Assembly (NCBI GenBank): GCA_046327755.1
Contig: JAXLXW010000016.1
Span: forward strand, 1 to 64,000
Reading direction: 5' to 3'
Source: SCN-70-22 sp046327755
GTDB taxonomy: Bacteria; Gemmatimonadota; Gemmatimonadetes; Gemmatimonadales; Gemmatimonadaceae
Length of the DNA stretch: 64,000 bases
Shown here: positions 42,726 through 51,263 of the stretch, piece after piece
Position numbering within the stretch: position 1 is the first letter of the stretch
Layout: every line of letters begins with the position of its first letter
Notes under the pieces: generated by a model
Seen by the model: only the letters and a program-made list of their open reading frames with translations
Databases searched by the model: none
Told to the model about the DNA's origin: nothing
Program-made: the position numbers and the translations under genes

Positions 42726-43187
42726 ATGCGTCGGCTCGTCCTCCTCTACGGCCTCCTTGGCGGGCTCCTCATCGCCGCGCTGCAGCTGGTGGAGTACCGC
42801 TGGCTCATCGTCGCGCATTCGGTCGAGATCTACGGCGCCATGGTCGCAGCGATCTTCGCCGCGGTGGGGATCTGGCTCGGCCGGCGGCTCACGCGCCCGG
42901 CGGTGGAGGTGGAGAAGGTGGTGGTGCGCGAGGTCGAAGTGGTCGTCCCGGCGCCGGCCACCTTCGAGCGCGATGAAGGGCGCGTCGCGCAGCTCGGGCT
43001 CACGCCACGCGAACTGGAGGTCCTCGAGTTGATCGCCGCGGGGCTCAGCAACCGGGAGATCGCCGAGCAGGTGCACGTGAGCGAGAACACGGTGAAGACG
43101 CATACGAGCCGTGTCTTCGACAAGCTGGGGGCCAGGCGGCGCACGCAGGCCGTGCAGCTGGGTAAGGACTTCCGGCTGATTCCCTGA
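42726..43187 (+). CDS. Membrane-anchored LuxR-type HTH regulator
   Basis: 153 residues from the ATG at 42726 (a GTG at 42708 is possible). Two helices (LVLLYGLLGGLLIAALQLVEY, YGAMVAAIFAAVGIWLG) are followed by a short linker rich in Val and Glu. The GerE/LuxR domain is LTPRELEVLELIAAGLSNREIAEQVHVSENTVKTHTSRVFDKL. No receiver domain is present. Membrane tethering implies that release or clustering controls DNA binding. It follows the permease by 22 bp and precedes a DUF4199 membrane protein. Confidence 0.88.
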   Translation: MRRLVLLYGLLGGLLIAALQLVEYRWLIVAHSVEIYGAMVAAIFAAVGIWLGRRLTRPAVEVEKVVVREVEVVVPAPATFERDEGRVAQLGLTPRELEVLELIAAGLSNREIAEQVHVSENTVKTHTSRVFDKLGARRRTQAVQLGKDFRLIP

Positions 43188-43280
43188 ACCGGTTTCAACC
43201 GGTGCGTGGCAGTTGCATGGCGTTGGCGTGGTTTTGCGAGGCCAGGGCTCGCGGCGCGAGGCGATCGGGCTGACTTTCGA

Positions 43281-43311
43281 GTGATTTTCGCCCCCGCGCG
43301 GTGAAAATCAC
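43281..43311. promoter_or_regulatory. 9-bp inverted repeat upstream of the DUF4199 gene
   Basis: gtgattttc (43281-43289) and gaaaatcac (43303-43311) are perfect reverse complements 13 bases apart. The right arm is itself inside a smaller palindrome, ggtga-aaa-tcacc. It is an AT-rich island about 70-100 bp before the ATG and a fair candidate operator, perhaps for the LuxR protein encoded just upstream. Confidence 0.5.
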
Positions 43312-43381
43312 CCCTTCGGGTGACGCGAAACGGCCGGATTCTCCCCTAGGATCGCCCCGTCCTCAACCAGCAGGGTGCCCC

Positions 43382-43918
43382 ATGAAGAAGATCGTCCTCA
43401 CGTTCGGGCTCATCGCCGGCGTGATCATGTCGTCGTCGATGATCATCGGCCTCCCATTCCGCGAGCAGATCGGGCTCGACCGCGGGATGATCATCGGCTA
43501 CACGACGATGGTCCTCGCCTTCCTGATGGTCTACTTCGGGGTGCGGCAGTACCGCGATACGGTGGCCGGGGGGAGCATCGGTTTCGGTCGTGCCTTCGCG
43601 GTCTCGATGGCGATCGTGGGGGTGGCGACGGTGTGCTACGTGGCCACATGGGAGGTCATCTACTTCTTCGTGACCCCCGACTACTCCGACGCGTACGCCG
43701 CGCACGCGGTCGACAAGCTGCGCCAGGCCGGGGCCCCCGAAGCGCAGGTCGCGGCGAAGGTCAAGGAGATGGAGGAGTTCAAGGTCATGTACCGGAACCC
43801 GCTCATCAACATCGCCTTCACCCTGCTGGAGCCGTTGCCGGTGGGGTTGCTCGCCTCGCTCTTCACCGCGTGGATGCTGAGCCGCAAGCGGCGGGTCGCC
43901 GCGATCGCCACCGCCTGA
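43382..43918 (+). CDS. DUF4199 membrane protein
   Basis: 178 residues with four helices. FGLIAGVIMSSSMIIG, GMIIGYTTMVLAFLMVYFGVRQYRDTVAGGSIGFGRAFAVS and VCYVATWEVIYFF match DUF4199. The region between helices 3 and 4 is charged and helical (QVAAKVKEMEEFKVMYRNPL). The family function is unknown; members are common in Bacteroidota. One-base overlap with the next ATG (TGATG). Confidence 0.88.
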   Translation: MKKIVLTFGLIAGVIMSSSMIIGLPFREQIGLDRGMIIGYTTMVLAFLMVYFGVRQYRDTVAGGSIGFGRAFAVSMAIVGVATVCYVATWEVIYFFVTPDYSDAYAAHAVDKLRQAGAPEAQVAAKVKEMEEFKVMYRNPLINIAFTLLEPLPVGLLASLFTAWMLSRKRRVAAIATA

Positions 43919-44325
43919 TGTTCGACGTGCATTCCGTCAGCCACAACCTTCACCGGGAGACGCAGATGCTGGATGGGACCTGGAAGCCGACCGAGGCGAC
44001 GATGGGGGGGCAGCCCTTTCCGCCGCCGGTCCTCGCGATGATGACATTGACGATCAGCGGGGGCGGGACGGCGTATCGCGTGCAGGTGGGGCCGCAGCTC
44101 GATGTGGGGACAACGAAGGTCGACGACACGCAGTCGCCACGGGCGATGGACATCTCCGGGGTGGAAGGGCCGAACGCGGGCAAGACCATCCCGGCCATCT
44201 ATGACCTGGGCGGGGATACCCTTCGCGTCTGCTATGACCTATCGTGCCAATCGCGCCCGACCGCGTTTGCCAGCGCCGCGGGGACGCAGCACTTCCTGGT
44301 GACCTACCAACGCGCGGCGAGCTGA
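43918..44325 (+). CDS. TIGR03067-type domain protein
   Basis: 135 residues. LDGTWKPTEATMGGQPFP, the central TTKVDDTQSPRAMDI, GPNAGKTIPAIYDLGGDTLRVCY and a closing FLVTYQR are the marks of the TIGR03067 family (lipocalin-like, common in Planctomycetes). No signal peptide, so it is probably cytosolic. Coupled to the DUF4199 gene. Function unknown. Confidence 0.85.
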   Translation: MFDVHSVSHNLHRETQMLDGTWKPTEATMGGQPFPPPVLAMMTLTISGGGTAYRVQVGPQLDVGTTKVDDTQSPRAMDISGVEGPNAGKTIPAIYDLGGDTLRVCYDLSCQSRPTAFASAAGTQHFLVTYQRAAS

Positions 44326-44363
44326 CCGCGGCCGGCGGCGCTCGCGCCAGCACCCGTCTCCCC

Positions 44364-44858
44364 GTGGGCCTCTTCGATCGATTCCGTACGCGCCAGATCG
44401 CCGATGTGGCGTTAGGCACGCTCGAGTACCGGGGCGGGTGGTGGCGCGGGCGTCTCGGACTCCCGGCCGTTGGAGAAGTGGAGCTGCAGCTCCCGGGAAG
44501 CGACCGGTCCCCGTCCGAGCCGGCGCGCGCGATCGTCGTCGACGGCCTGCCGCGGCACTGGCCGGAGTTGCAACTGGCGATTGCCGCGGCGCTGTTCGAG
44601 CACTACGAGCCGTATCGCGACGCCGCCGCGGAGCTCGACCTGGACGACGTGGGGGACGCCGTGCCGAGCATCGCCAGCGCCGCGGAGGTATGGCGATTCG
44701 TTCGGAAGCCGTTGCTGCGGGTGGCCGACGCGGGGGACGGCTTCGACGTGCGCTTCGCCTTCGAGGTCGCGTGGGACCTCGAGCACACGGTCGGGATCTT
44801 CGTGCACGACTGGTCCATCTACGACGTGTCGGGGAGCGTGCTGCGCGGCGACCTGTAG
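44364..44858 (+). CDS. Hypothetical protein, DUF6985/DUF2004-like ending
   Basis: 164 residues from the GTG at 44364. VGLFDRFRTRQIADVALGTLEYRGGWWRG opens a small soluble protein. The end FAFEVAWDLEHTVGIFVHDWSIYDVSGSV resembles proteins of the DUF6985/DUF2004 type. The family assignment is tentative and no activity is known. An upstream in-frame ATG at 44244 would overlap the previous gene by 80 bp and is less likely. Confidence 0.65.
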   Translation: MGLFDRFRTRQIADVALGTLEYRGGWWRGRLGLPAVGEVELQLPGSDRSPSEPARAIVVDGLPRHWPELQLAIAAALFEHYEPYRDAAAELDLDDVGDAVPSIASAAEVWRFVRKPLLRVADAGDGFDVRFAFEVAWDLEHTVGIFVHDWSIYDVSGSVLRGDL

Positions 44859-44914
44859 CGCGCACGGAAGCGCCGTCCTAGGTTGCGGCGCCACCACCTC
44901 CCCCGCCACGCCCC

Positions 44915-45394
44915 GTGTCGATCCACGTCGTCCTCGTCCATCCCGAGATCCACTGGAACACCGGCAACGCCGGGCGCACCTGCCTGGCGACCGGGGCGAC
45001 GTTGCACCTGATCGAGCCATTGGGCTTCTCGCTCGGCGAGCGCGAGGTGAAGCGCGCTGGGCTCGACTACTGGCGGCATGTCGATGTGCGCACATGGCCG
45101 TCGTGGGAGGCGTTCGAGGCGGTGCTCCCCTCGCTCGGCGAGCCGTTCTTCTTCTCGACCAGGGCGACGCAGCTCTACTGGGATGCCCCGTTAGGCACGG
45201 CGCACGACGTCGTCCTCGTGTTCGGGCGCGAGACCGGCGGGCTCCCGGCGGAACTGCACGCGCGCTATGCCGACCGATTCGTGGGGATGCCCATGGGGTC
45301 GCCGCTGGTGCGGTCGCTCAACCTGTCGACGAGCGTGGCGCTAGGGGTGTACGAAGTGCTGCGGCAGCGGCGAGCGTTGGGCGGGGCGAGCTGA
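44915..45394 (+). CDS. trmL: tRNA (cytidine(34)/uridine(34)-2'-O)-methyltransferase TrmL
   Basis: 159 residues, the usual length. SPOUT-fold marks: VVLVHPEIHWNTGNAGRTCLATGATLHLIEPLGF, LDYWRHVDV, VLVFGRETGGLP and the knot MGSPLVRSLNLSTSVALGVYEVLRQ. The enzyme methylates the wobble ribose of tRNA-Leu isoacceptors. GTG start. Confidence 0.93.
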   Translation: MSIHVVLVHPEIHWNTGNAGRTCLATGATLHLIEPLGFSLGEREVKRAGLDYWRHVDVRTWPSWEAFEAVLPSLGEPFFFSTRATQLYWDAPLGTAHDVVLVFGRETGGLPAELHARYADRFVGMPMGSPLVRSLNLSTSVALGVYEVLRQRRALGGAS

Positions 45395-45465
45395 AGACTC
45401 CGACCCGGCGCGCAGTCACTCGGCGCTTGGCAGATGAACGACCGCCCGGCTCGCGCACCACGCGA

Positions 45466-46758
45466 TCACGCCGGCGTGATGTGACGCATCGAGATCTGCG
45501 CCAGACTCGTCACCCCGCTCTGCTTCATGACGAGCTCGAACTCACGTCGCAGGATGGTGAGGACCGCCTCGACCCCTTCCTGCCCGAAGGCGCCCAACCC
45601 CCAGATATAGGGGCGTCCGATCCCGGTGGACGCAGCGCCTAACGCCATCGCCTTGAAGACGTCGGTGCCGCGGCGGAAGCCGCCGTCACAGATGACGGGG
45701 ATCTTCCCGCCCGTCCCCTTGACCACCTCAGGGAGCGACGTGACGGTCGCGCGGCGCGAGTTCTCGGCGCGGCCGCCATGGTTCGAACAGAAGAGCCCAT
45801 CGACGCCGTGCTCCACCGCAAGCGCTGCGTCCTCCTCCGTCACGATCCCCTTGAGGAGAACCTTCATCTTCGTCGACTGCTTGAGCCGATCGACAAACTC
45901 CCAGGTGAAGGTCCCCTTCTCCAGCTGTGGCGGCAGGCTCTGGTAGCCGACGAGGTTGGGCTTTCGACGATTGTCGCGATCGTCCACGCGCCCGCTCACG
46001 CCGGGGAGCGGCGGCCCGCCGAGGTGGCACTTGGTGCACTCGCGCGGATCCTTCCGAGCCTCGCGCACCAGCGTCTCGCGGTTGCTCCCGGCCAGGAGGT
46101 CGACGGTGAAGACGATGGCCGGCGCGCCGGCACGCTCGGCGCGTTGCACCATCTGCTTCGTCACCGCCCAGTCGCCCTGCGGGTAGAGCTGGAACCAGAC
46201 GCCACCGCCGCGCGCCTCCATCGCGTCCTCGATCGACGTGGTGGACACGGTCGAGAGGACCATGAGGTGATCCTTCGCCCGCGCGGCGCGGGCCACGGCG
46301 ACCTCGCCTTCCTTGTGGAAGCCCTTCTGGCTTCCCACCGGGTTCACGACAATCGGCGAGGGATAGCGCCGGCCGAACCAATCGACGCTGGCGTCGATGC
46401 GGCTCACGTCGACCAGGCGTCGCGGCCGCAGCACCCAGCGATCGAAGCCGGCACGATTGGCGGCGATGGTCGCGTCGTCGTCGGTGCCCCCCATGATGTA
46501 GCCCCAGTGCGCGATGGGGATGTTCTTGCGCGCGACGGGCTCGAAGTCGAAGACGTCGAGCGCCTCGGACGCCTTGGCGATCATGGGCTCCTGCGACGCG
46601 GCGACCTGACTTACGAGGTCGAGGGTATTGCGATCGCCGTTGGTGCGGTCGCTGGTGAGCGCGGCGAAGGTGCGGGCGTCGAGACCCGCGGCGGCAAGGA
46701 GGGGGCTTCCGGCGAGGAACGCGAGGAAGCGGCGGCGCGAATTGGGGTCGGTGGGCAT
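45466..46758 (-). CDS. Tat-exported FMN-dependent alpha-hydroxy acid dehydrogenase with a CXXCH loop
   Basis: 430 residues. The N-terminus NSRRRFLAFLAGSPLLAAAG is a twin-arginine signal. The TIM-barrel has PIVVNPVGSQKGFHKEGE, WFQLYPQGD, TVDLLAGSNRE, KVLLKGIVTEEDA, active-site His in LFCSNHGGR, and ICDGGFRRGTDVFKAMALGA. It oxidises 2-hydroxy acids such as lactate. Within the variable loop lies ECTKCH (Cys241, Cys244, His245), a formal heme-c motif not expected in lactate oxidase. It is divergent from the GH20 gene (89 bp). Acceptor unknown; periplasmic electron transfer is inferred. Confidence 0.88.
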   Translation of the reverse strand: MPTDPNSRRRFLAFLAGSPLLAAAGLDARTFAALTSDRTNGDRNTLDLVSQVAASQEPMIAKASEALDVFDFEPVARKNIPIAHWGYIMGGTDDDATIAANRAGFDRWVLRPRRLVDVSRIDASVDWFGRRYPSPIVVNPVGSQKGFHKEGEVAVARAARAKDHLMVLSTVSTTSIEDAMEARGGGVWFQLYPQGDWAVTKQMVQRAERAGAPAIVFTVDLLAGSNRETLVREARKDPRECTKCHLGGPPLPGVSGRVDDRDNRRKPNLVGYQSLPPQLEKGTFTWEFVDRLKQSTKMKVLLKGIVTEEDAALAVEHGVDGLFCSNHGGRAENSRRATVTSLPEVVKGTGGKIPVICDGGFRRGTDVFKAMALGAASTGIGRPYIWGLGAFGQEGVEAVLTILRREFELVMKQSGVTSLAQISMRHITPA

Positions 46759-46847
46759 GCGGGGAATCGGGCGCGTGACCGCGTCGTTGTCCAGATCGCA
46801 ACGCGCCGGCACTGGCGTTCGGCACCTCTCCGGCATCATCGTGCCGC

Positions 46848-48524
46848 ATGACCTTGACTCCCTTCCGCTTCGTGCGGGCCAGCGCCCCGGTGGCGTTCGC
46901 CCTCGCCCTGCTCGCCTGTCGTTCGTCGGCCGCCGTGCACCCGGCGCCCATGCAGACGCCGGCCCCCGCGCCACGCCCGGGGCCGCGCGCGATCCAGCCA
47001 CCGCCGGCCGTCGCCTCGATGGCGGCACACCCGATCGTCCCGCAGCCCACGGAGGTCGTCCCCTCGGACGCCCCCCCCTTCGTGGTGGGGAAGGCGACGT
47101 CGGTGGTCGTCCCCACGGGGAACGGTGATGCCGCGCGCGTGGGCGAGATGCTGGCCACGCTCCTTCGCCCGTCGACCGCCCACCCGATCCCGCTGCGCGC
47201 AGCCGACGGGGCGCTTCCGGCGGGAGCGATCGGGCTCCGCCTGAGCAGCAATCCGGCGTTAGGAAGCGAGGGGTACGAACTCCTCGTGACGGCCGACTCG
47301 GTGCGAATCCTCGCAACGTCGCCCGCTGGCCTCTTCCATGGGATGCAGTCGCTGCGCCAGCTCCTCCCCGCCGGGATTGAAGCCGAGCAGGGGGAGATGC
47401 AGATGGCGACCGCGTGGAGCGCGCCGGCAGGGCGCATCACCGACACGCCGCGCTTTGGCTGGCGCGGCGCCATGCTCGACGTGGCGCGCCACTTCTTCAC
47501 GGTGGACGAGGTGAGGCAGTTCATCGACCTCCTCGCCCTGTACAAGCTCAACACGCTGCACGTGCACCTGTCGGACGACCAGGGGTGGCGCATCCAGATC
47601 GACGCGTGGCCGCGCCTGACGACGATCGGTGCGAGCACGGAGGTGGGGGGCGGCCCTGGGGGCTTCTACACCAAGGCGGAGTGGGCGTCGATTGTCCGGT
47701 ATGCACAGGACCGCTTCATCACGGTGGTTCCCGAGATCGACATGCCGAGCCACACCAACGCGGCGATCGCGTCCTATCCCGAACTCGGCTGCAGTCGTCC
47801 TGCACCTGACGGACCCACTGCCGGCGGTCCGCCGGCGCCGTACACCAACATCCGGGTGGGGTGGAGCACCTTCTGTTCCGACAGCGAGGCGACGTACCGC
47901 TTCATCGACGACGTGGTGCGTGAACTCGCCGAGATGACCCCCGGACCGTACCTCCACATCGGCGGCGACGAGGTGGAAGTGCTCACCGACGCGCAGTACA
48001 CGCGATTCGTCGAACGCACGCAGGACATCGTGCGGCGTCACGGCAAGATGGCAGTCGGTTGGGAGGAGATTGCGAAGGCGCGGTTGCACCCGACGACCAT
48101 CGCCCAGCAGTGGCGCAGCGACACCGCGCTCCGCGCGGTGCGACAGGGGGCCAAGGTCCTCCTCTCGCCGGCGCCGCGCGCCTACATCGACATGAAGTAC
48201 ACGCCGAGCACCGAGCTGGGGCTGCGCTGGGCCGGCTTTGTCGAGCTGCAGACGTCGTACGACTGGGACCCGGCGACGTTCTATCCGGGGGTGACGGAGG
48301 CGTCGATCGCCGGGGTCGAGGCACCGCTCTGGTCGGAGACGATCCAGAACATCACCGGCGCGTTGTACCTGGCGGTGCCACGCCTCCCGGCGCTGGCCGA
48401 GGTGGCGTGGAGCGCGCAGGGGCGCCGCGACTGGGAGTCGTTCCGCACGCGCATCGCGGCGCACGCCCCGCGCTGGCGCCTGCTCGGAATCAACTACTAC
48501 CCGTCGCCCCAGGTGGCCTGGTAG
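46848..48524 (+). CDS. Lipoprotein beta-N-acetylhexosaminidase, GH20
   Basis: 558 residues. Lipobox LALLAC (Cys24), Pro-rich spacer, GH20b-type N-terminal domain (about 60-190), then the barrel beginning PRFGWRGAMLDVARHFF. Catalytic Asp-Glu pair in YLHIGGDEVE. Substrate-binding LHVHLSDDQGWRI and EAPLWSETIQN are also present. It releases terminal GlcNAc or GalNAc from glycans or chitin fragments at the cell surface. The C-terminus LGINYYPSPQVAW ends normally. Confidence 0.94.
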   Translation: MTLTPFRFVRASAPVAFALALLACRSSAAVHPAPMQTPAPAPRPGPRAIQPPPAVASMAAHPIVPQPTEVVPSDAPPFVVGKATSVVVPTGNGDAARVGEMLATLLRPSTAHPIPLRAADGALPAGAIGLRLSSNPALGSEGYELLVTADSVRILATSPAGLFHGMQSLRQLLPAGIEAEQGEMQMATAWSAPAGRITDTPRFGWRGAMLDVARHFFTVDEVRQFIDLLALYKLNTLHVHLSDDQGWRIQIDAWPRLTTIGASTEVGGGPGGFYTKAEWASIVRYAQDRFITVVPEIDMPSHTNAAIASYPELGCSRPAPDGPTAGGPPAPYTNIRVGWSTFCSDSEATYRFIDDVVRELAEMTPGPYLHIGGDEVEVLTDAQYTRFVERTQDIVRRHGKMAVGWEEIAKARLHPTTIAQQWRSDTALRAVRQGAKVLLSPAPRAYIDMKYTPSTELGLRWAGFVELQTSYDWDPATFYPGVTEASIAGVEAPLWSETIQNITGALYLAVPRLPALAEVAWSAQGRRDWESFRTRIAAHAPRWRLLGINYYPSPQVAW

Positions 48525-48596
48525 CACCGACGGCCGGCAACCGGACATTCTGACCGACCGGGTGACGCCACGCAGGGTGGGGCGTCCCCGGAGTGC

Positions 48597-48619
48597 GGGC
48601 GGTGCGCGGTGCACCGCCC
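48597..48619. terminator. Hairpin after the GH20 gene
   Basis: gggcggtgc-gcggt-gcaccgccc is a perfect 9-bp stem with a 5-base loop, 72 bp after the stop and 12 bp before the next ATG. No T-tract. Confidence 0.5.
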
Positions 48620-48631
48620 CGGCCAGCCGCA

Positions 48632-49261
48632 ATGCCACCCGTCGACGACACCTCGCGCGAGACCGCCAGCAACACCGTCATCCCGCTCCCCGCGCTGCGG
48701 GCGAAGTTCCGGCTGGAACTCCTCCTCGAGTGCGGGCTGGTGGCGTCCGGGGTGCTGGCTGCGGTGGTGATGGCGCTCGGCCTGCGCGGCTATCCCATCC
48801 TCCCGACGCTCGTCCCCGCGGTGATCGTCGTGGCGACGAGCGCGGTGGCGCTGCGGCTGATGCGCGTCTCGCTGGCTCGATTGCGGCTGACGGAGACGCC
48901 AGACGGCGCCACCGTGCGCGCCGACGCCGCGGGGCTGGTGGTCCCGGTCACGCTGCTCCTCTCGCGCAACCCGTTGACCGACGACGCCGCGGCGCAGACG
49001 GTGCGCCTCCCGTGGGCACGCATCGCCTCGTGGACCGTTCACCCCGCACGCGCCGGGGCGCGCACGCGCTCACCCGCGCACCACGAGGTGATCGTCGGCG
49101 AGGGGGCGAGCGCGGAGTCGTTCTACATCTCGCGCGAGGACCTGGGGCCGGAAGGCGATGCGGCGCTCCGCGTCGTGGCGGCGGCGCACACCCCGCACGC
49201 GCTCGACGTCCGGGACCCGCGCCTGCTCCGGACCCCGCCCGCGACGCCGCGCATCGCCTAA
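48632..49261 (+). CDS. Hypothetical membrane protein
   Basis: 209 residues from the ATG at 48632. Two adjacent helices (LECGLVASGVLAAVVMALGL, LVPAVIVVATSAVALRL) are followed by a cytoplasmic domain of about 120 residues. That domain reads like a PH-like fold (VRLPWARIASWTV....HEVIVGEGASAESFYISREDLGPEGDAALRVV). The layout resembles bacterial YcxB/PH-domain membrane proteins, but this is tentative. Confidence 0.7.
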   Translation: MPPVDDTSRETASNTVIPLPALRAKFRLELLLECGLVASGVLAAVVMALGLRGYPILPTLVPAVIVVATSAVALRLMRVSLARLRLTETPDGATVRADAAGLVVPVTLLLSRNPLTDDAAAQTVRLPWARIASWTVHPARAGARTRSPAHHEVIVGEGASAESFYISREDLGPEGDAALRVVAAAHTPHALDVRDPRLLRTPPATPRIA

Positions 49262-49328
49262 CGCGGCATCGCTGGCGCGGAGCCACCCTCTCGCCTGGCG
49301 CCGAGCGAGCGGCGCCAAGCACCAACAC

Positions 49329-50123
49329 CTAGCGCGCGGCGACCAACCGCTGGATGGCCCGCATGCCCTCGTCGCCCACGTCGAGCGAGCAATCGTTCAC
49401 GTAGAGGGCGATGTGCTGCGCGCACACCTCGGGCGACATCTCCTGCGCGTGCGCGCGCACGTACTCGCGACTGGCGTCGGGGTGATCGAAGGCGTACTGC
49501 ACCGAGGCGCGGATGGCGCGCTCGGCGGCCTGGGCGAGTGCGGGGTCGAGCTCCGCGCGGGCGCAGATCCCGGCCAGCGGAACGGGGAGCCCGGTCTCAC
49601 GCTCCCACCAGTCGCCGAGGTCGATCGCCTTGTGCAGCCCGTGCTCGTGGTAGGTGAAGCGCGACTCGTGGATGATGAGCCCCGCGTCGTATTCGCCCGA
49701 GGCGACGGCGCGCAGGATGCGGTCGTAGCGCACCTCGGCGACGTCGGAGAGCGACGGAGCCGCCAGCCGCAACAGGCGGTACGCCGTCGTCTCCTTGCCC
49801 GGGATCGCCACGCGACCGCGCACCGCCTCGTCGAGCGTCATCGGGGTGCGCGTCACGACGAGCGGGCCGACCCCCTTCCCCAGCGCCCCACCGCTCCGCA
49901 GCAGGCGATAGCGATCACCCACCGCGGCAAAGGCCCCCACGCTGAGCTTCGTGAGGTCGAAGGCCCCCTCGTGTGCGCGACGGTTCAGCTCCTCGATGTC
50001 GAGGAGGACCGGGCGAATGCGGAACGGTGCCTCCACAAGCCCATGAGCCAGCGCGTGAAAGGCGAAGGTGTCGTTCGGGCAGGGCGAGTAGCCGAAGGTC
50101 AGTTCCGGGCGCGCGTCAGGCAC
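49329..50123 (-). CDS. mqnD: 1,4-dihydroxy-6-naphthoate synthase (futalosine pathway)
   Basis: 264 residues from the GTG at 50123. FGYSPCPNDTFAFHALAHGLV is the MqnD opening, with LDIEELNRRA..GAFDLTKLSVGAFA, GPLVVTR, VAIPGKETTAYRLLRLA, and AGLIIHESRFTYHEHGL. GLPVPLAGICAR is also present. The enzyme turns cyclic dehypoxanthine futalosine into 1,4-dihydroxy-6-naphthoate for menaquinone. It lies 11 bp after the futalosine hydrolase gene, so both steps are in one transcript. MqnA and MqnC are not in the window. Confidence 0.93.
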   Translation of the reverse strand: MPDARPELTFGYSPCPNDTFAFHALAHGLVEAPFRIRPVLLDIEELNRRAHEGAFDLTKLSVGAFAAVGDRYRLLRSGGALGKGVGPLVVTRTPMTLDEAVRGRVAIPGKETTAYRLLRLAAPSLSDVAEVRYDRILRAVASGEYDAGLIIHESRFTYHEHGLHKAIDLGDWWERETGLPVPLAGICARAELDPALAQAAERAIRASVQYAFDHPDASREYVRAHAQEMSPEVCAQHIALYVNDCSLDVGDEGMRAIQRLVAAR

Positions 50124-50134
50124 GGGAGCGGCGA

Positions 50135-50704
50135 TCAGAAGGCGGACTCGATGGCCGCCACCAGCTGGGGCGTGGCGGCGCTGATGGCGGCGAAGGCGGC
50201 GGCGAAGTGCCAGCGCGCGCGGTCCTCCTCCTCGATCTCGTTGGCGATGGCGCGCACCTCGATCGCCGGAATCCCCGCACGCTCGGCGGCGCGGAGGACG
50301 GCGAACCCCTCCATCGCCTCCACGTCGCAGTCGGCAGTCCCCCCCACGCGAGCGCTCGTCCCGATCGTGCAGGTGGCGGCGCCGGGAAGAGCGCGCTGGA
50401 CCGCGGCCAGCAGCGCGGGCGAGGCCGGCACCGTGTCCGGGGACCAGGGGGCCGGGATGACGAGGTCGTCGTATCGCGCCTCGCGGCCGATGACGAGCGA
50501 TGCCGGCGGAAAGGCGCAGCGGCGCCGGCCGCCGGCGATCCCCACGTGGAGGATCGCGGCCGGGGGCGACGCCGCGATCGCGGCTGCGGTGCTCGCCGCC
50601 GCCTCCACCGGCCCGACCCCGCACAGGAGGGTGCGCCACCCAGCGCTGGCCGCGAGTTCGCGCTCGGTGGCGGCGATGACGAGGATCTCGGCGCGGGGTG
50701 GCAT
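50135..50704 (-). CDS. mqnB: Futalosine hydrolase
   Basis: 189 residues. ILVIAATERELAA, LLCGVGPVEAAASTAAAI, ILHVGIAGGRR, and CDVEAMEGFAVLRAAERAGIPAIEVRAIAN are the PNP/UDP-fold motifs of MqnB. It hydrolyses futalosine to dehypoxanthine futalosine and hypoxanthine. First gene of a mqnB-mqnD pair. No ribosome-binding site precedes the ATG. Confidence 0.9.
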   Translation of the reverse strand: MPPRAEILVIAATERELAASAGWRTLLCGVGPVEAAASTAAAIAASPPAAILHVGIAGGRRRCAFPPASLVIGREARYDDLVIPAPWSPDTVPASPALLAAVQRALPGAATCTIGTSARVGGTADCDVEAMEGFAVLRAAERAGIPAIEVRAIANEIEEEDRARWHFAAAFAAISAATPQLVAAIESAF

Positions 50705-50830
50705 AGGTGGGGAAGTCTAAGGAGCACCCCCCGCGTCCGGCAGGCGAGCGCGTGGTCGCGGCAGGCGCCCCCTTGCGTGGGGGAACCGCGCTGTGAAAGC
50801 ATCCACTCCCCAATCACCCGCGCCATCTGC

Positions 50831-51259
50831 ATGGTCCCCCTTGTTCATCGCCTCGCCCTGGCGACGGTCCATCCGATCGAGATCCTCGACCTCACCGACA
50901 CCGTGCGCGCGTGGGTGCGTGAGAGCGGGGTGCGGCACGGACTCCTGACCGTGATGTCGCCTCACACGACGGCGCGCATCACGATCAACGAGCGCGAGGG
51001 GGAACTTCAGAAGGACATGGTGCGCTTCCTGGAATGGCTTGCACCGGCGGACGGCGAGTACGGGCACAACCGCGCGCCGGTCGACGACCGACTCAACGCG
51101 CACTCGCACCTCATCGGACTCTTCCTCAATGCCTCGGAGAGCATCCCGGTGGTCGATGGCCACCTTCTGCTCGGCGGGTGGCAGTCGCTCTTCTTCCTGG
51201 AGCTGGACGGGCCGCGCGCGTCGCGCGAGGTGGTGCTGCACCTGATGGGGGCGGAGTGA
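50831..51259 (+). CDS. YjbQ / UPF0047 family protein
   Basis: 142 residues. LTDTVRAWVRESGVRHGLLTVMSPHTTARITINE, NAHSHLIGLFLNASESIPVVDGHLLLGGWQSLFFLELDGPR are the full YjbQ signature, including the three conserved His residues. Members can show weak thiamin-phosphate synthase activity; the true role is not settled. It ends 4 bp before the RuBisCO-like gene, so the two form an operon. Confidence 0.92.
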   Translation: MVPLVHRLALATVHPIEILDLTDTVRAWVRESGVRHGLLTVMSPHTTARITINEREGELQKDMVRFLEWLAPADGEYGHNRAPVDDRLNAHSHLIGLFLNASESIPVVDGHLLLGGWQSLFFLELDGPRASREVVLHLMGAE

Positions 51260-51263
51260 CGGC

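Noticed and set aside
43347..43352. TAGGAT as a -10 box for the DUF4199 gene
   Set aside because: No acceptable -35 hexamer lies 16-18 bp upstream, so the promoter call could not be supported.
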